Notes: a model not told the origin generated them from the sequence alone. A stretch of DNA of 64,000 nt from Cognatishimia activa (GCF_001458335.1 NZ_CYTO01000024.1:628857-692856), one strand, 5' to 3'; counted from the stretch's first letter, positions 1-11,355 are shown. A program made the numbers and translations.

Positions 1-317
1 TGGTGGACAAAGACGTCTTGGAAGCAGCTCAGGCTTTTGGCATGACGCCTCGCCAAAAACTGTATCAAGTTCAGATCCCACTTGCGTTGCCAAACATCAT
101 GGCTGGTATCAACCAGACCATTATGATGAGCCTCGCGATGGTTGTGATCGCCTCGCTGGTGTCTGCACCAGGTCTGGGTGTTCTGGTTCTGCGCGGCATC
201 CGCTCGCTTGAACTGGGTGTTGGCCTCGTGGCTGGCCTTGGCATCGTTATCCTTGCGATCATTCTGGATCGTGTCACCAAAGCAGCTCTGGCGCGTGTAA
301 ACGCATCTCAACACTAA
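1..317 (+). CDS. proW: Glycine betaine/proline ABC transporter permease (3' part)
   Basis: This is the C-terminal part (about 105 residues) of an inner-membrane permease of a betaine/proline-type ABC importer; the gene begins before the window. The visible part opens with the EAA loop ([10 protein letters not shown]...IPLALP), which docks on the ATPase, followed by hydrophobic helices and a conserved SAPGLG segment. The stop lies 9 bases before the start of the ATPase gene, so the two are co-transcribed. By family knowledge ProW forms the channel and works with the periplasmic binding protein ProX, probably encoded just upstream. The assignment to betaine/proline rather than choline or carnitine rests on ProV next door and cannot be refined here. 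Confidence 0.9.
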   Translation, partial: VDKDVLEAAQAFGMTPRQKLYQVQIPLALPNIMAGINQTIMMSLAMVVIASLVSAPGLGVLVLRGIRSLELGVGLVAGLGIVILAIILDRVTKAALARVNASQH

Positions 318-326
318 GGCGCACTT

Positions 327-1361
327 ATGACTGAACCAATGATTTCTATTCGTAACCTGTACAAGGTTTTCGGTTCCGACCCTAAGGCTGCCATGAAAGA
401 AGTGCATGCGGGCATGGGCAAGGAAGAACTGCGCGAGCATAACGGGCATGTTCTAGGCCTGAAAAACATCAACGTGGATCTGCAAGAAGGCGAGATTACC
501 GTCATCATGGGCCTGTCTGGCTCTGGTAAATCCACGCTGGTGCGCCATTTCAACCGACTGATTGACCCGACCGAAGGTCAGGTGTTGGTCAAAGGCGAGG
601 ACGTTCTGGCCTATGACGAGCTGCAACTGCGCGAGATGCGCCGTAAGACCATGTCGATGGTTTTCCAGCACTTCGCATTGCTGCCGCACAGAACCGTGCT
701 CCAGAACACAGCGCTTGCCCCTGTGGTGCGTGGTGAAGACAAGTCTGAGTATGAACCGGAAGCCAAAAAGTGGCTCGAGCGGGTCGGTTTGGCGGGCTAT
801 GAGGACAGCTATCCGCACCAGCTTTCGGGCGGCATGAAACAGCGTGTGGGTATTGCCCGCGCTCTGACCTCGAACGCGCCGATCATGTTGATGGACGAAG
901 CCTTCTCGGCGCTTGACCCATTGATCCGTACTGACATGCAGGACTTACTGCTTGAGCTTCAGGTTGAGCTGAACAAGACCATTGTCTTCATTAGCCACGA
1001 CTTGGACGAAGCGCTGAAACTGGCAGATCATCTCGTCATTCTGAAAGATGGCGAAGTGGTTCAACAGGGCGAGCCGCAGCATATTCTGCTGAACCCAGAA
1101 GACGACTACATCGTTGACTTCATCTCCGACATCAACCGTGCGCGGGTTCTGCGCGTGCGTTCCATTATGGAACCGTTGAATGAGAAGATAGAACATTCCG
1201 GCGAAATCCAACGCGAAGACACGCTGGAGCAGGTGATTGCCCAAACCGGCGGTGAATCAAGCGGGACCTATCTGGTGAAGCACGAGGGTGAACCGGTGGG
1301 TGAGCTTCAGATGTCGACGCTGGTGCGTTCTTTGGTGCCGCAGAAGCGCAGCGGCCATTAA
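327..1361 (+). CDS. proV: Glycine betaine/proline ABC transporter ATPase
   Basis: The 344-residue ATPase powers uptake of a quaternary-amine or proline osmoprotectant. Walker A is GLSGSGKST at residues 62-70, the signature LSGGMKQRV starts at residue 166, Walker B MLMDEAFSALDP runs from about 187, and the H-loop histidine is H224. The N-terminal insert between the first strands (about residues 17-40, DPKAAMKEVHAGMGKEE) is typical of ProV/OpuAA rather than other ABC ATPases. After residue about 265 there is only a shortened CBS-like tail; long ProV proteins carry two CBS domains that sense ionic strength, so sensing here may be reduced. It lies 9 bases behind proW. Role and family are clear; the exact solute is inferred. 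Confidence 0.93.
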   Translation: MTEPMISIRNLYKVFGSDPKAAMKEVHAGMGKEELREHNGHVLGLKNINVDLQEGEITVIMGLSGSGKSTLVRHFNRLIDPTEGQVLVKGEDVLAYDELQLREMRRKTMSMVFQHFALLPHRTVLQNTALAPVVRGEDKSEYEPEAKKWLERVGLAGYEDSYPHQLSGGMKQRVGIARALTSNAPIMLMDEAFSALDPLIRTDMQDLLLELQVELNKTIVFISHDLDEALKLADHLVILKDGEVVQQGEPQHILLNPEDDYIVDFISDINRARVLRVRSIMEPLNEKIEHSGEIQREDTLEQVIAQTGGESSGTYLVKHEGEPVGELQMSTLVRSLVPQKRSGH

Positions 1362-1376
1362 ACGAAAGGGCGTGTT

Positions 1377-1448
1377 TTGTTAGGCCTGGCTTTGTTGGGA
1401 TTGCTTGCCGTTTTTGTTTTCGTTTTTGTGCTGGGTGGCCTGACTTAG
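1377..1448 (+). CDS. Possible 23-residue single-helix membrane protein
   Basis: A short reading frame opens with TTG 15 bases after the proV stop. It is preceded by AAAGGG at 1365-1370, six bases from the start, and ends at TAG 1446-1448. The 23 encoded residues are almost all hydrophobic (Leu, Val, Phe, Gly, Ala) with no charge, enough for one membrane helix. It could be a small accessory subunit of the ProXWV transporter, or a chance frame in U-rich RNA. There is no homology evidence and TTG is a weak start, so treat it as a candidate only. Part of its 3' end falls in an imperfect hairpin (about 1434-1456). Confidence 0.25.
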   Translation: MLGLALLGLLAVFVFVFVLGGLT

Positions 1449-1469
1449 GTCACCCATCGTAAAAGAAAA

Positions 1470-2456
1470 CTACGGTGCCATATCAATAAAGCTGATGCTT
1501 TCGACGCGCTTGTTCGTCCCAAAATCAATGAACGCGCGCCATTTGGAGAATGCCTCATTTGGCGCGCGGCATAGAGGCAACTCAAATCGATCTGCCGAAG
1601 ACGCCTGACCGATTGGTGTATCACCCAAAATTTGAAGAACATCGCCTCGCGTCGTTCCAACCGTGATCCCCGATGGCATTTCCGCCCAAGCCTCGGTAGC
1701 AACAATCTCCACAACTCGATCTTTATAGGTATCGACGGTCATCCCAATGTGCGTGATCCGGTCAAACTGTAATCCGCTGGCGCGGGCAGGGGTCGGTTCT
1801 GGGGTGCCAAACTTCCCAAGCGTGTCCAGCGATACGCCCATACCAATCCCGCCGAGCGAGAATTCTTCTGCCGGCAGGCAGCTTTCGGTCACGTCGTTCA
1901 GGGTCTGTTGCAAAAGGATGGGCCCACTGGAATGCGTGCCTAAGGGGTGCATCAATGTCCAAGAGCGATGATCCCATTCCAAACCAGCGGCAACCTTGGC
2001 GTCATAAATCCCGCCGCCCCAACCGTAGGACACGGTTTCGGGGATACATTCCAATTGGGCGATAGGTTCGCCATTCTTCGCCACCTCAAGCCAGCCAAAC
2101 TGAAAATTGCCCGCCTTCATCTCTTCCTCGGAAAAGGGGCGGTTGATGCCGCCACCGACTTGATAGCTGTATTCCCCATTATAAAAGGTCACGCTCTCAT
2201 TGATCGCACGGCCAATTCCGTTCCAGGGCACGTAATCGACCTCAGCAATGGGCTCTGAAAGGAAAAGCTCTGGGCCGCCGCCGATTGGTCCGTATTGGTA
2301 GGTCGCCAGCTGATCGTCAAAACAGACAAAGACCTCGGCATTGCGGCCTTCAATTTGACAGGAATTAAACGGCTCTTGACCCTCCGGGCATCCGGCGATG
2401 GCCGTTGAGCCCCAGAAAACCATCAAGCCAGCCGTTGAGCCAAGTCGCTGCCACAT
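1470..2456 (-). CDS. Exported protein of unknown function
   Basis: This protein of about 328 residues begins with a hydrophobic signal sequence (MWQRLGSTAGLMVFWGSTAIAG) ending at a cysteine in an IAGC context. That fits either a lipoprotein signal or a normal signal peptide with a cysteine just after cleavage. The mature part starts CPEGQEPF and has several more cysteines, which could form disulfides in the periplasm. I recognise no domain. ATG at 2456 was chosen over an in-frame GTG at 2477 because the signal peptide then has a normal length. It stands alone, convergent with proV and upstream of the tRNA-Val genes on the same strand. Function is unknown. Confidence 0.7.
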   Translation of the reverse strand: MWQRLGSTAGLMVFWGSTAIAGCPEGQEPFNSCQIEGRNAEVFVCFDDQLATYQYGPIGGGPELFLSEPIAEVDYVPWNGIGRAINESVTFYNGEYSYQVGGGINRPFSEEEMKAGNFQFGWLEVAKNGEPIAQLECIPETVSYGWGGGIYDAKVAAGLEWDHRSWTLMHPLGTHSSGPILLQQTLNDVTESCLPAEEFSLGGIGMGVSLDTLGKFGTPEPTPARASGLQFDRITHIGMTVDTYKDRVVEIVATEAWAEMPSGITVGTTRGDVLQILGDTPIGQASSADRFELPLCRAPNEAFSKWRAFIDFGTNKRVESISFIDMAP

Positions 2457-2554
2457 AAGAATAACTACCCACGCCACGTTTAACTGGCGCGACTATGGCG
2501 GGCGCGATTGTCAAAGTCTATCGCTTGATGTGAGACGCTATGGATAGAGAGGAA

Positions 2555-2630
<76 letters not shown>

Positions 2631-2708
2631 ATAAGTCATGCCGGTCTTAAAACCAGCTGTCATTCCAAATCACCCTTGGTATCGCCGCCAAATCAAAGCG
2701 GGGGATGA

Positions 2709-2784
<76 letters not shown>

Positions 2785-3116
2785 GGTGACGCAGGTTTTA
2801 ATCGTTATGTCAGGGGGAGGGCAAGAGCTAAAAACAACTTTTTTGTCAAAAAGATTTTTCGCGTCGAATTCTGGGTTTTCTTTATCTTTTCCAATGGCTT
2901 CGACGATCTGTACGCGGGCCTATAAGTAATCGAAACAGCCGTCAGAGCGGAATTTACCTTAAATTATTGGTGCGTGGCTGACCGCCAGAAGCGGCGAAAT
3001 TCTTTTGTGTGAAAAAAATGCAAAATACCTCTCTCAAACCGCTTGACGATGCCAGCGCCTAAGCATAAACCCCTCTCACCGCAGCGACGGCAACGGCGCT
3101 ACGGTTCTTTCAGAGA
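2785..3116. other. Divergent tRNA intergenic region, no gene seen
   Basis: This 332-base stretch separates the minus-strand tRNA-Val pair from the plus-strand tRNA-Asp pair. It is A/T-rich at 2830-2900 and 2950-3030. The only feature I can support is the tRNA-Asp promoter (3043-3071); the tRNA-Val promoter should lie at the left end but I could not place its boxes with confidence. I see no coding signal. Confidence 0.6.
3043..3071 (+). promoter_or_regulatory. Promoter of the tRNA-Asp pair
   Basis: TTGACG (3043-3048) is followed after 17 bases by TAAACC (3066-3071), a good sigma-70 layout for this group, about 45 bases before the first tRNA-Asp. The same CGCTTGACGA start occurs in the tRNA-Ile2 promoter at 62511-62519, which supports the call. 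Confidence 0.7.
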
Positions 3117-3193
3117 GCGGTTGTAGCTCAGTTGGTTAGAGTACCGGCCTGTCACGCCGGGGGTCGCGGGTTCGAGCCCCGTCAACCGCGCCA
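3117..3193 (+). tRNA. tRNA-Asp(GTC), copy 1
   Basis: Acceptor GCGGTTG/CAACCGC, D arm TAGCTCAGTTGGTTAGA, anticodon GTC in a CCGGC/GCCGG stem, T arm GCGGGTTCGAGCCCCGT, and encoded CCA (3191-3193). It is the first of two identical tRNA-Asp genes transcribed together. Confidence 0.97.
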
Positions 3194-3244
3194 CTCTGAA
3201 GGCCCTGATCCGGGAAGGATAACATAGGTCGAAAGATCAAGCGC

Positions 3245-3321
3245 GCGGTTGTAGCTCAGTTGGTTAGAGTACCGGCCTGTCACGCCGGGGGTCGCGGGTT
3301 CGAGCCCCGTCAACCGCGCCA
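3245..3321 (+). tRNA. tRNA-Asp(GTC), copy 2
   Basis: Identical to the first tRNA-Asp over its full 77 bases, with encoded CCA at 3319-3321. It is separated from the first copy by 51 bases and is followed by a strong terminator at 3351. Confidence 0.97.
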
Positions 3322-3350
3322 CTTTCGATTGAGATGCGAGCTACGCATGA

Positions 3351-3373
3351 AAGCACCCTGAGGGGTGCTTTTT
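3351..3373 (+). terminator. Terminator of the tRNA-Asp operon
   Basis: AAGCACCC, a 4-base loop and GGGTGCTT form a perfect 8-bp stem (3351-3370) running into a T tract (3369-3373). It lies 30 bases after the second tRNA-Asp. Read from the other side it could also help to end dgkA. Confidence 0.9.
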
Positions 3374-3414
3374 GCGTTTTGTGTTTGTCAGTTTTACGAG
3401 TTTGCAGGGGAATA

Positions 3415-3777
3415 TCACGCTATAAAGGCGGCGATCCAAAGCAACCCAGCCATGAAGCAAGACACTAAGACCGCGAGGGAGCCCAAGTCTTTTGCGAGCC
3501 GAGAGAGATCATTTCTTTCTGGCCCGATGCGGTCAATGGCTGCTTCGATTGCGGTGTTCAGGATTTCCGTTAGCAGCACTAAAAGGAGAGAGGCGATCAA
3601 TACCGCTGAGATAAAGGGATTATCGGTGATCCAGAATGCAAGCGGTGTGCAGGCTAAGAGTACGTAGCATTCCTGTCGAAAGGCTTCTTCGCTTTGCCAG
3701 ATGGATTTCAGCCCGGCCATAGAATTTTGCCATGCAGCTAACAGCCTCTTGTGACCTTTAGGTGCCTTATTCGCCAT
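3415..3777 (-). CDS. dgkA: Diacylglycerol kinase
   Basis: DgkA is a small integral membrane kinase that turns diacylglycerol into phosphatidic acid with ATP, recycling lipid left by periplasmic headgroup transfer. The 120-residue length fits the family. Visible conserved features are EEAFRQE (30-36), the active-site stretch TEILNTAIEAAIDR (70-83) with E71 and N74, and AKDLGSLAV (95-103). Three hydrophobic segments lie at about 36-50, 54-72 and 99-119. It is convergent with the tRNA-Asp operon and is the only gene in its unit. Function is clear from sequence. Confidence 0.95.
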   Translation of the reverse strand: MANKAPKGHKRLLAAWQNSMAGLKSIWQSEEAFRQECYVLLACTPLAFWITDNPFISAVLIASLLLVLLTEILNTAIEAAIDRIGPERNDLSRLAKDLGSLAVLVSCFMAGLLWIAAFIA

Positions 3778-3899
3778 GTTGAAACCACTGGTCGTGTTAA
3801 ATGTTCAGTCAAACGGGATACAAACTCATCGCTCCGCTTGAAGCAAGAGAAACACTTCAAGGTAGCGCTGTCTACAATTATGGGTGCTCGTAGGGATAA

Positions 3900-3989
3900 T
3901 GGCGGAGAGACAGGGATTCGAACCCTGGGTCCCCGTGAAGGGACAACGGTTTTCGAGACCGCCCCGTTCGACCACTCCGGCACCTCTCC
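3900..3989 (-). tRNA. tRNA-Ser(CGA)
   Basis: On the minus strand it begins GGAGAGGTGCCGGAGTGG and has a 90-base class II structure with a long variable arm, anticodon CGA (read within GGTCTCGAAAACC), T arm GGGTTCGAATCCC, discriminator G and encoded CCA (complement at 3900-3902). CGA reads the serine codon UCG. Its acceptor and T arms match those of tRNA-Ser(GGA) at 42920. Confidence 0.96.
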
Positions 3990-4105
3990 GCGGGGAGTGT
4001 TCGGCGGATGTATAGCGGAAAAGTGACCCGTGCAAGCGGGTTTCGCGTTGTAACAAGCGCGTTCTACATTAAGTTGAAAGGAAGCAAACTGATCGGAGGT
4101 TCCCT

Positions 4106-4948
4106 TTGCTGACATCCGCTTTCAAAACCGTCGCCAAAACAGCCGTTTCTTGCGTTGCGGCCACCGCATTTTTGGCCACATCTGCCTTTGCCGCAAATCG
4201 CGAAGACGTAAAATCCTTCCTTGAGACCACTGGCTTTGACGTCGCGATTGAATCCATTGCGGTCGGGGCAGGGGGCGCACCGGCGATGCTTGGGCTGGAA
4301 GGCAATGAATTCGGCCAAGCCTGGACCGATCTCACGGAAAAGACATTTGTTCCGGAAGAGATGGTCGAACAAGCGCTTGATCTCTTAGAAGAGCGGCTGG
4401 ATCAGGACCTTTTGCAACATGCGGCGGACTTCTATGGCTCTGATCTAGGCCAGCGTCTGGTTCATACGGAAAACCTGTCTCATATGGATGATGACGAGAT
4501 CAAAAACCTTGCCGGACGCCAGATCGTCGCCAAGATGGTGGAAGAAGGTGATCCAAAGATCGGGTATTTCCAGCGCATGCATGTGGCCATCGACCCAGAA
4601 GGGCTGGGGTTGAAAGCGGTTCAAGTGATCCAAGTGCGGTTCATCCTTGCAGCCTCGCGTGCCGGTGTCATTCGCGATGACCTTGATGAAGGCATGCTTT
4701 GGGCGCAAATCGAAGCAAATGAGCCGGCAACCCGGCGTGCTATTCTTGAGAACTCCATAGCCAGTGCGGCCTATACCTATCAGGGTTTCACGGGCGAAGA
4801 GCTTGAGGCCTACACAGAAGCCTTGGAAGACGAGCGCATGCAAACGGTCTATCAGGTGATGAACGCGGTGCATTATCAGATCATGAGCGACCGGATGGAC
4901 GCATTGGCGCTGCATTTGGATCGGCTGATGCCGAGCGAAGAACTATAG
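4106..4948 (+). CDS. DUF2059 family exported protein
   Basis: This 280-residue protein has a clear signal peptide (cleavage after AFA, residue 29) and is otherwise alpha-helical. The stretch with FYGSDLGQRLVHTE (about 112-125) is the conserved DUF2059 core. The biochemical function of that family is not established. The start is TTG at 4106: GGAGG at 4095-4099 sits six bases before it and no ATG gives a signal peptide. It stands alone, 115 bases after tRNA-Ser. A periplasmic location is inferred from the signal peptide. Confidence 0.8.
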   Translation: MLTSAFKTVAKTAVSCVAATAFLATSAFAANREDVKSFLETTGFDVAIESIAVGAGGAPAMLGLEGNEFGQAWTDLTEKTFVPEEMVEQALDLLEERLDQDLLQHAADFYGSDLGQRLVHTENLSHMDDDEIKNLAGRQIVAKMVEEGDPKIGYFQRMHVAIDPEGLGLKAVQVIQVRFILAASRAGVIRDDLDEGMLWAQIEANEPATRRAILENSIASAAYTYQGFTGEELEAYTEALEDERMQTVYQVMNAVHYQIMSDRMDALALHLDRLMPSEEL

Positions 4949-5003
4949 GCTGAAAATTCGCGTGAATTCTTTTAAGAAAACACGCTTTTTGGGCTTTGTT
5001 TGC

Positions 5004-5032
5004 TTGACTTAAACCTTTGATGGGAACATAAG
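5004..5032 (+). promoter_or_regulatory. Promoter of rplU-rpmA
   Basis: TTGACT (5004-5009), 17 bases, then CATAAG (5027-5032). The predicted transcript leader is about 145 bases before the rplU ATG at 5183, with no obvious known riboregulator in it. Confidence 0.6.
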
Positions 5033-5182
5033 CCCGCATCGGCGTAAGGATTCCTTGCGCCGTGTTTTGTTGTAACAACGCTCTGAGAAGGGCGCGCAGT
5101 TTGAGGCGGCTTGTCTGAAAACCAAGCCAAAACGCCTGTAAATCAGGGGCCAAATGACGCGGTCAAATGAAGGAAAAGGGAC

Positions 5183-5827
5183 ATGTTCGCAGTCCTGAAA
5201 ACCGGTGGCAAACAGTATAAAGTACAGGCAGGCGATGTTCTGCGTGTCGAAAAACTGGCTGCTGACGCGGGTGAAAAAATTCAATTCAACGAAGTTCTGA
5301 TGCTCGGCGGTGACAAAACCGTTGTGGGCGCACCTCTCGTTGATGGTGCAGCGGTTCAAGCCGACGTGATCGACCAGATCAAAGGCGAGAAGCTGATCAA
5401 ATTCGTTAAACGTCGTCGTAAGCACAGCTCTAAGCGCACCGTCGGCCACCGTCAGAAACTGACTCTGGTTCGCGTAACAGACATTCTGTCCACTGGTGCA
5501 GACAAGTCTGGCGTTAAAGCAGCGATCGGTGCGGGTTCCGTATCTGGCTCAGCTGTTGAAGCGGCAGCTCCTGCGAAAAAGGCGCCTGCTAAGAAAGCAG
5601 CTCCTAAAGCAGCAGCCCCTGCAGCTGAAGTCGCAGACGATCTGAAGAAACTGTCTGGCGTTGGTCCGGCTCTGGAAAAGAAACTTCTGGAAGCAGGCGT
5701 CACCACATTCGCGCAAATCGCGGCGTGGGGCGAAGCAGAGATCGCAGAATTCGACGAGAAGCTGTCTTTCAAAGGCCGCATCGAGCGCGAAGGCTGGGTT
5801 GAGCAAGCCAAAGAGCTGGCGAAGTAA
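5183..5827 (+). CDS. rplU: Ribosomal protein L21 with C-terminal HhH extension
   Basis: L21 binds 23S rRNA in the large subunit. Residues 1-103 are the ordinary L21 fold ([14 protein letters not shown] at the start, [14 protein letters not shown] near 81-94). The protein then continues to 214 residues, twice the usual length. First comes an Ala/Lys/Pro-rich linker (about 118-150), then a helix-hairpin-helix-like domain ([22 protein letters not shown] from about 152). Such tails are known in Rhodobacterales L21 proteins; their job is not established. It heads the rplU-rpmA operon, and GGAAAAGGG precedes the ATG. Confidence 0.96.
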   Translation: MFAVLKTGGKQYKVQAGDVLRVEKLAADAGEKIQFNEVLMLGGDKTVVGAPLVDGAAVQADVIDQIKGEKLIKFVKRRRKHSSKRTVGHRQKLTLVRVTDILSTGADKSGVKAAIGAGSVSGSAVEAAAPAKKAPAKKAAPKAAAPAAEVADDLKKLSGVGPALEKKLLEAGVTTFAQIAAWGEAEIAEFDEKLSFKGRIEREGWVEQAKELAK

Positions 5828-5850
5828 GCGAAGTATAGGAGACACACGAT

Positions 5851-6120
5851 ATGGCACATAAAAAAGCTGGTGGTAGTTCCCGTAACGGTCGCGACTCCGC
5901 GGGTCGTCGTCTGGGCGTTAAAAAATATGGTGGCGAGTCTGTAATCGCAGGCAACATCATCATGCGTCAGCGCGGCACAAAGATGTGGCCGGGCGAGAAC
6001 GTAGGCATGGGCAAAGACCACACAATCTTTGCTACCACCGACGGCAACGTAAAGTTCCACAAAGGCCTCAAAGGCCGCACCTTTATTTCGGTTCTCCCGG
6101 TGGCGGAGGCCGCTGAATAA
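5851..6120 (+). CDS. rpmA: Ribosomal protein L27
   Basis: The 89-residue L27 reaches the peptidyl-transferase centre of the 50S subunit with its N-terminal tail. The protein starts [16 protein letters not shown] directly, so it needs no Prp-type N-terminal trimming as in Firmicutes. The conserved RQRGTK and GMGKDHT motifs are present. It lies 23 bases after rplU with AGGAG in the gap, and is followed by a strong terminator. Confidence 0.97.
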   Translation: MAHKKAGGSSRNGRDSAGRRLGVKKYGGESVIAGNIIMRQRGTKMWPGENVGMGKDHTIFATTDGNVKFHKGLKGRTFISVLPVAEAAE

Positions 6121-6148
6121 GCCGACCTTAAGGTTATGAGATAATTGA

Positions 6149-6185
6149 GGGATCGGCTTTAGGGCCGGTCCCTTTTCTTTTTTCG
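6149..6185 (+). terminator. Terminator after rpmA
   Basis: GGGATCGGC (6149-6157) pairs with GCCGGTCCC (6164-6172), with one G-U pair, and is followed by the T-rich run TTTTCTTTTTT. It closes the rplU-rpmA transcript. Confidence 0.9.
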
Positions 6186-6445
6186 CGTTGCGCGATGTTG
6201 GTCTTGGGTACGGGGTCACATGAATGCCCCATTATCCGCCTATGAGATGAACGAGTGCGTGAGCGAGACTTGTAAGACGATTTCATCGCATCCACTTAGG
6301 GTGCACTACTAACGGCAGCCATTCGGGGGCGACAACCAGGTTTGGGAGGACCCAGATCGCCATAAAGACCAAATGAGCCGCTCAACAAAGATCCGATTGG
6401 GGTGAAAGGACATCTCAAAACGGGTTTCATTGGAGGATAGCGCAG
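6186..6445. other. Intergenic stretch, nothing recognised
   Basis: Together with the terminator this leaves 325 bases between rpmA and the acetyltransferase gene. I see no tRNA, convincing promoter or coding frame here apart from the GGAGG at 6432-6436 that serves the next gene. Confidence 0.5.
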
Positions 6446-9208
<2,763 letters not shown>

Positions 9209-9209
9209 G

Positions 9210-9243
9210 TTTCTTTTTGGCATAAATATCCCCGCCGGAGGCA
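9210..9243 (+). repeat. Dispersed Rhodobacterales intergenic motif, copy 1
   Basis: TTTCTTTTTGGCATAAATA followed by TCCCCGCCGGAGGC lies directly after the proB stop. It is a divergent member of a family seen four more times in this window (13121, 20687, 31081, 58404), always next to gene ends. Confidence 0.5.
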
Positions 9244-9279
9244 CGCTTCGGCACCAACACAAAGCAAAGGACAGATCTG

Positions 9280-10545
9280 ATGAAAGACATCGCAGATATC
9301 GCCGCCCTGATGAGCGACATTGGCACCCGTGCCAAAGCCGCAAGCGCAGAGCTCGCCTTTGCCCCGCCGGAACAGAAGGAAAAAGCGTTGAATGCGGCGG
9401 CCGACGCCGTATGGGCGCAGCGCGCTGACATTATTGAAGCGAACAAAAAAGACTTGGAATTTGGCCGCGACAAGGGCCTTAGCCCTGCCATGATGGATCG
9501 CCTGATGCTTGATGAATCGCGCATTCAAGGCATTTGCGATGGCCTACGCGCGGTGGCGTCGCAAGACGACCCTGTTGGCGAAGTGCTGGCAGAATGGGAC
9601 CGCCCAACCGGCCTCAACATCAAACGTGTGCGCACACCTTTGGGTGTGATCGGCGTGATCTATGAAAGCCGCCCCAATGTGACCGCAGACGCGGGTGCGC
9701 TTTGCCTGAAATCCGGCAACGCCGTCATCCTGCGCGGTGGCTCTGAAAGCTTCCATTCCTCAGGTGCCATTCACGCATGTCTGGTCGAAGGTCTGAAATC
9801 CGCTGGCTTGTCAGAAGATGCAGTCCAGCTGGTGCCAACGCGCGATCGCGCAGCGGTTCAGGAACTTCTGACAATGGTTGACACCGTTGACGTGATTGTG
9901 CCGCGCGGTGGCAAAGGCCTTGTCGGTCTTGTGCAGCGCGAAGCGCGCGTGCCGGTCTTTGCGCATCTTGAAGGCATCGTGCATATCTACCTGGACAAAG
10001 ACGCAGACGCGCAAAAAGCCATGGATGTCATCTTGAACGCCAAGACCCGCCGAACCGGCATCTGTGGCGCAGCCGAATGTCTATTGATCCATGAAGATGT
10101 CGCGGCAAGCCTTGGAAAAGACGTGATTTCTATGCTTCTGGAAGCAGGCGTGACTGTCCATGCGGGCCCATCTCTTCAATCCATTGAGGGAACCGTTGCC
10201 GCGACGGAGGAGGACTGGGGCAAAGAGTATCTGGACATGGATATCGCCGCCAAAACCGTCTCCTCGGTGGATGACGCGATTGCGCATATCCGCCAATACG
10301 GGTCAAACCACACGGACTGTATCATCACCGAAGATGAGGCCACGGCCGCGCGCTTTTTTGAGCGTTTGGACAGTGCCATCCTGATGCGCAACGCATCGAC
10401 CCAGTTTGCGGACGGCGGAGAGTTTGGCATGGGCGCAGAAATCGGCATCGCCACGGGCAAAATGCACGCACGCGGCCCTGTGGGCGCGGCGCAGCTGACC
10501 AGCTTCAAATACTTGGTGGAAGGCGACGGCACCACGCGCGCCTAA
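9280..10545 (+). CDS. proA: Gamma-glutamyl phosphate reductase
   Basis: ProA reduces gamma-glutamyl phosphate to glutamate semialdehyde with NADPH, the second proline step; the semialdehyde cyclises on its own. The 421-residue protein is an aldehyde-dehydrogenase-fold enzyme with its catalytic cysteine C262 in TGICGAAE and the [10 protein letters not shown] motif around 128. The proB-proA gap (9209-9279) contains a copy of the dispersed A/T-rich motif described in the findings. The C-terminus converges on chpT. Confidence 0.97.
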   Translation: MKDIADIAALMSDIGTRAKAASAELAFAPPEQKEKALNAAADAVWAQRADIIEANKKDLEFGRDKGLSPAMMDRLMLDESRIQGICDGLRAVASQDDPVGEVLAEWDRPTGLNIKRVRTPLGVIGVIYESRPNVTADAGALCLKSGNAVILRGGSESFHSSGAIHACLVEGLKSAGLSEDAVQLVPTRDRAAVQELLTMVDTVDVIVPRGGKGLVGLVQREARVPVFAHLEGIVHIYLDKDADAQKAMDVILNAKTRRTGICGAAECLLIHEDVAASLGKDVISMLLEAGVTVHAGPSLQSIEGTVAATEEDWGKEYLDMDIAAKTVSSVDDAIAHIRQYGSNHTDCIITEDEATAARFFERLDSAILMRNASTQFADGGEFGMGAEIGIATGKMHARGPVGAAQLTSFKYLVEGDGTTRA

Positions 10546-10551
10546 AGCCGT

Positions 10552-11136
10552 CTAAAACTGCATCAGTATCCGGCTTTCTGTAAGCCGGATACACATGCGC
10601 CGCCCGATCTGCCGCAGTGCGACGGGCAACAATGCAAACGACACTGTTGCTGGGAGAACTTCTTCGGGCGCACGCCCGTCCGCGAGGGGTGTCCACAATG
10701 CGTCTGTCACCAAAAGATGGTCGGTTTCAGCGGTCACGGTCCAATTGGAATCTAGATGCTTGATCGTGACATCGCCCCCCCGTGGCATGGCGCGCTCTAG
10801 GCACAAAAGCGCAAGACACAGCGCTTGAGCATCTTTACGCGAAACGTCCGATGCATCCTCCCAAACCACCGCAATTTTCTTGCTCGCGATTGCCTTCATT
10901 GCAGTTCTGAGTTCGGATGCCGAAACAACCTGCTGCCCATCCGACAACCCAAAAGCAAAACGAAAGAACCGCACGCGTGACACAGCATCTTCAGCGCTCT
11001 CTTTAATCAATGCGGTTTCATCGCCACCACCGCCCATTGCCATCAATTCTACCCCATTGGCGCAAGCGCCGATTGGGCTGATCAAATCATGGCAGATACG
11101 CGAGGCGACCAATTCGTGAAGTTTGGGCTTAATCAT
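10552..11136 (-). CDS. chpT: Histidine phosphotransferase ChpT
   Basis: The 194-residue protein has the H-box LVASRICHDLISPIGA at residues 9-24, with H16 as the phosphorylated histidine, and the degenerate kinase-like C-terminal fold of ChpT (DUF2328). By family knowledge ChpT carries phosphate from the hybrid kinase CckA to CtrA and CpdR. In Rhodobacterales this pathway controls motility, gene transfer agents and division rather than being essential. It is convergent with proA (6-base gap) and divergent from the DUF3553 gene (27-base gap). A perfect 11-bp inverted repeat sits in its last codons (10566-10592). Confidence 0.9.
   Translation of the reverse strand: MIKPKLHELVASRICHDLISPIGACANGVELMAMGGGGDETALIKESAEDAVSRVRFFRFAFGLSDGQQVVSASELRTAMKAIASKKIAVVWEDASDVSRKDAQALCLALLCLERAMPRGGDVTIKHLDSNWTVTAETDHLLVTDALWTPLADGRAPEEVLPATVSFALLPVALRQIGRRMCIRLTESRILMQF
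10566..10592. terminator. Perfect 11-bp hairpin between proA and chpT ends
   Basis: GTATCCGGCTT (10566-10576), a 5-base loop, and AAGCCGGATAC (10582-10592) form a perfect stem. It lies inside the last codons of chpT and 21 bases after the proA stop. No T run follows on either strand, so it is not a textbook terminator. It could still stop or stabilise the two converging transcripts. Confidence 0.5.
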
Positions 11137-11163
11137 AGGGAAAATTCCCGATAGGAGGGATGT

Positions 11164-11355
11164 ATGGATGATCTAAATGCATTTTTGGAGCCGGGCATGC
11201 TTGTGCGCCACCCGCAAAAGCCCGAATGGGGCACAGGACAGGTGCAATCCAATATTGCTGGGAAGCTTACTGTAAACTTCCAAGAAGCTGGTAAAGTGGT
11301 GGTCGACAGTCGTCGTGTGGGGCTCATGCCGGTCATAGATGACTTTACGCCTTAA
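11164..11355 (+). CDS. DUF3553 domain protein
   Basis: The 63-residue protein has the short DUF3553 beta-fold (PGMLVRHPQKPEWGTGQVQS at about 10-29), a motif also found at the C-terminus of some UvrD/Rep helicases and of free-standing alphaproteobacterial proteins. It may bind nucleic acid or RNA polymerase, as the similar CarD-type folds do, but this is inference. AGGAGG precedes the ATG. It is divergent from chpT. Confidence 0.8.
   Translation: MDDLNAFLEPGMLVRHPQKPEWGTGQVQSNIAGKLTVNFQEAGKVVVDSRRVGLMPVIDDFTP

Noticed and set aside
3738-4115. Open frames crossing tRNA-Ser(CGA)
   Set aside because: They read through the tRNA on both strands and have no protein-like composition.
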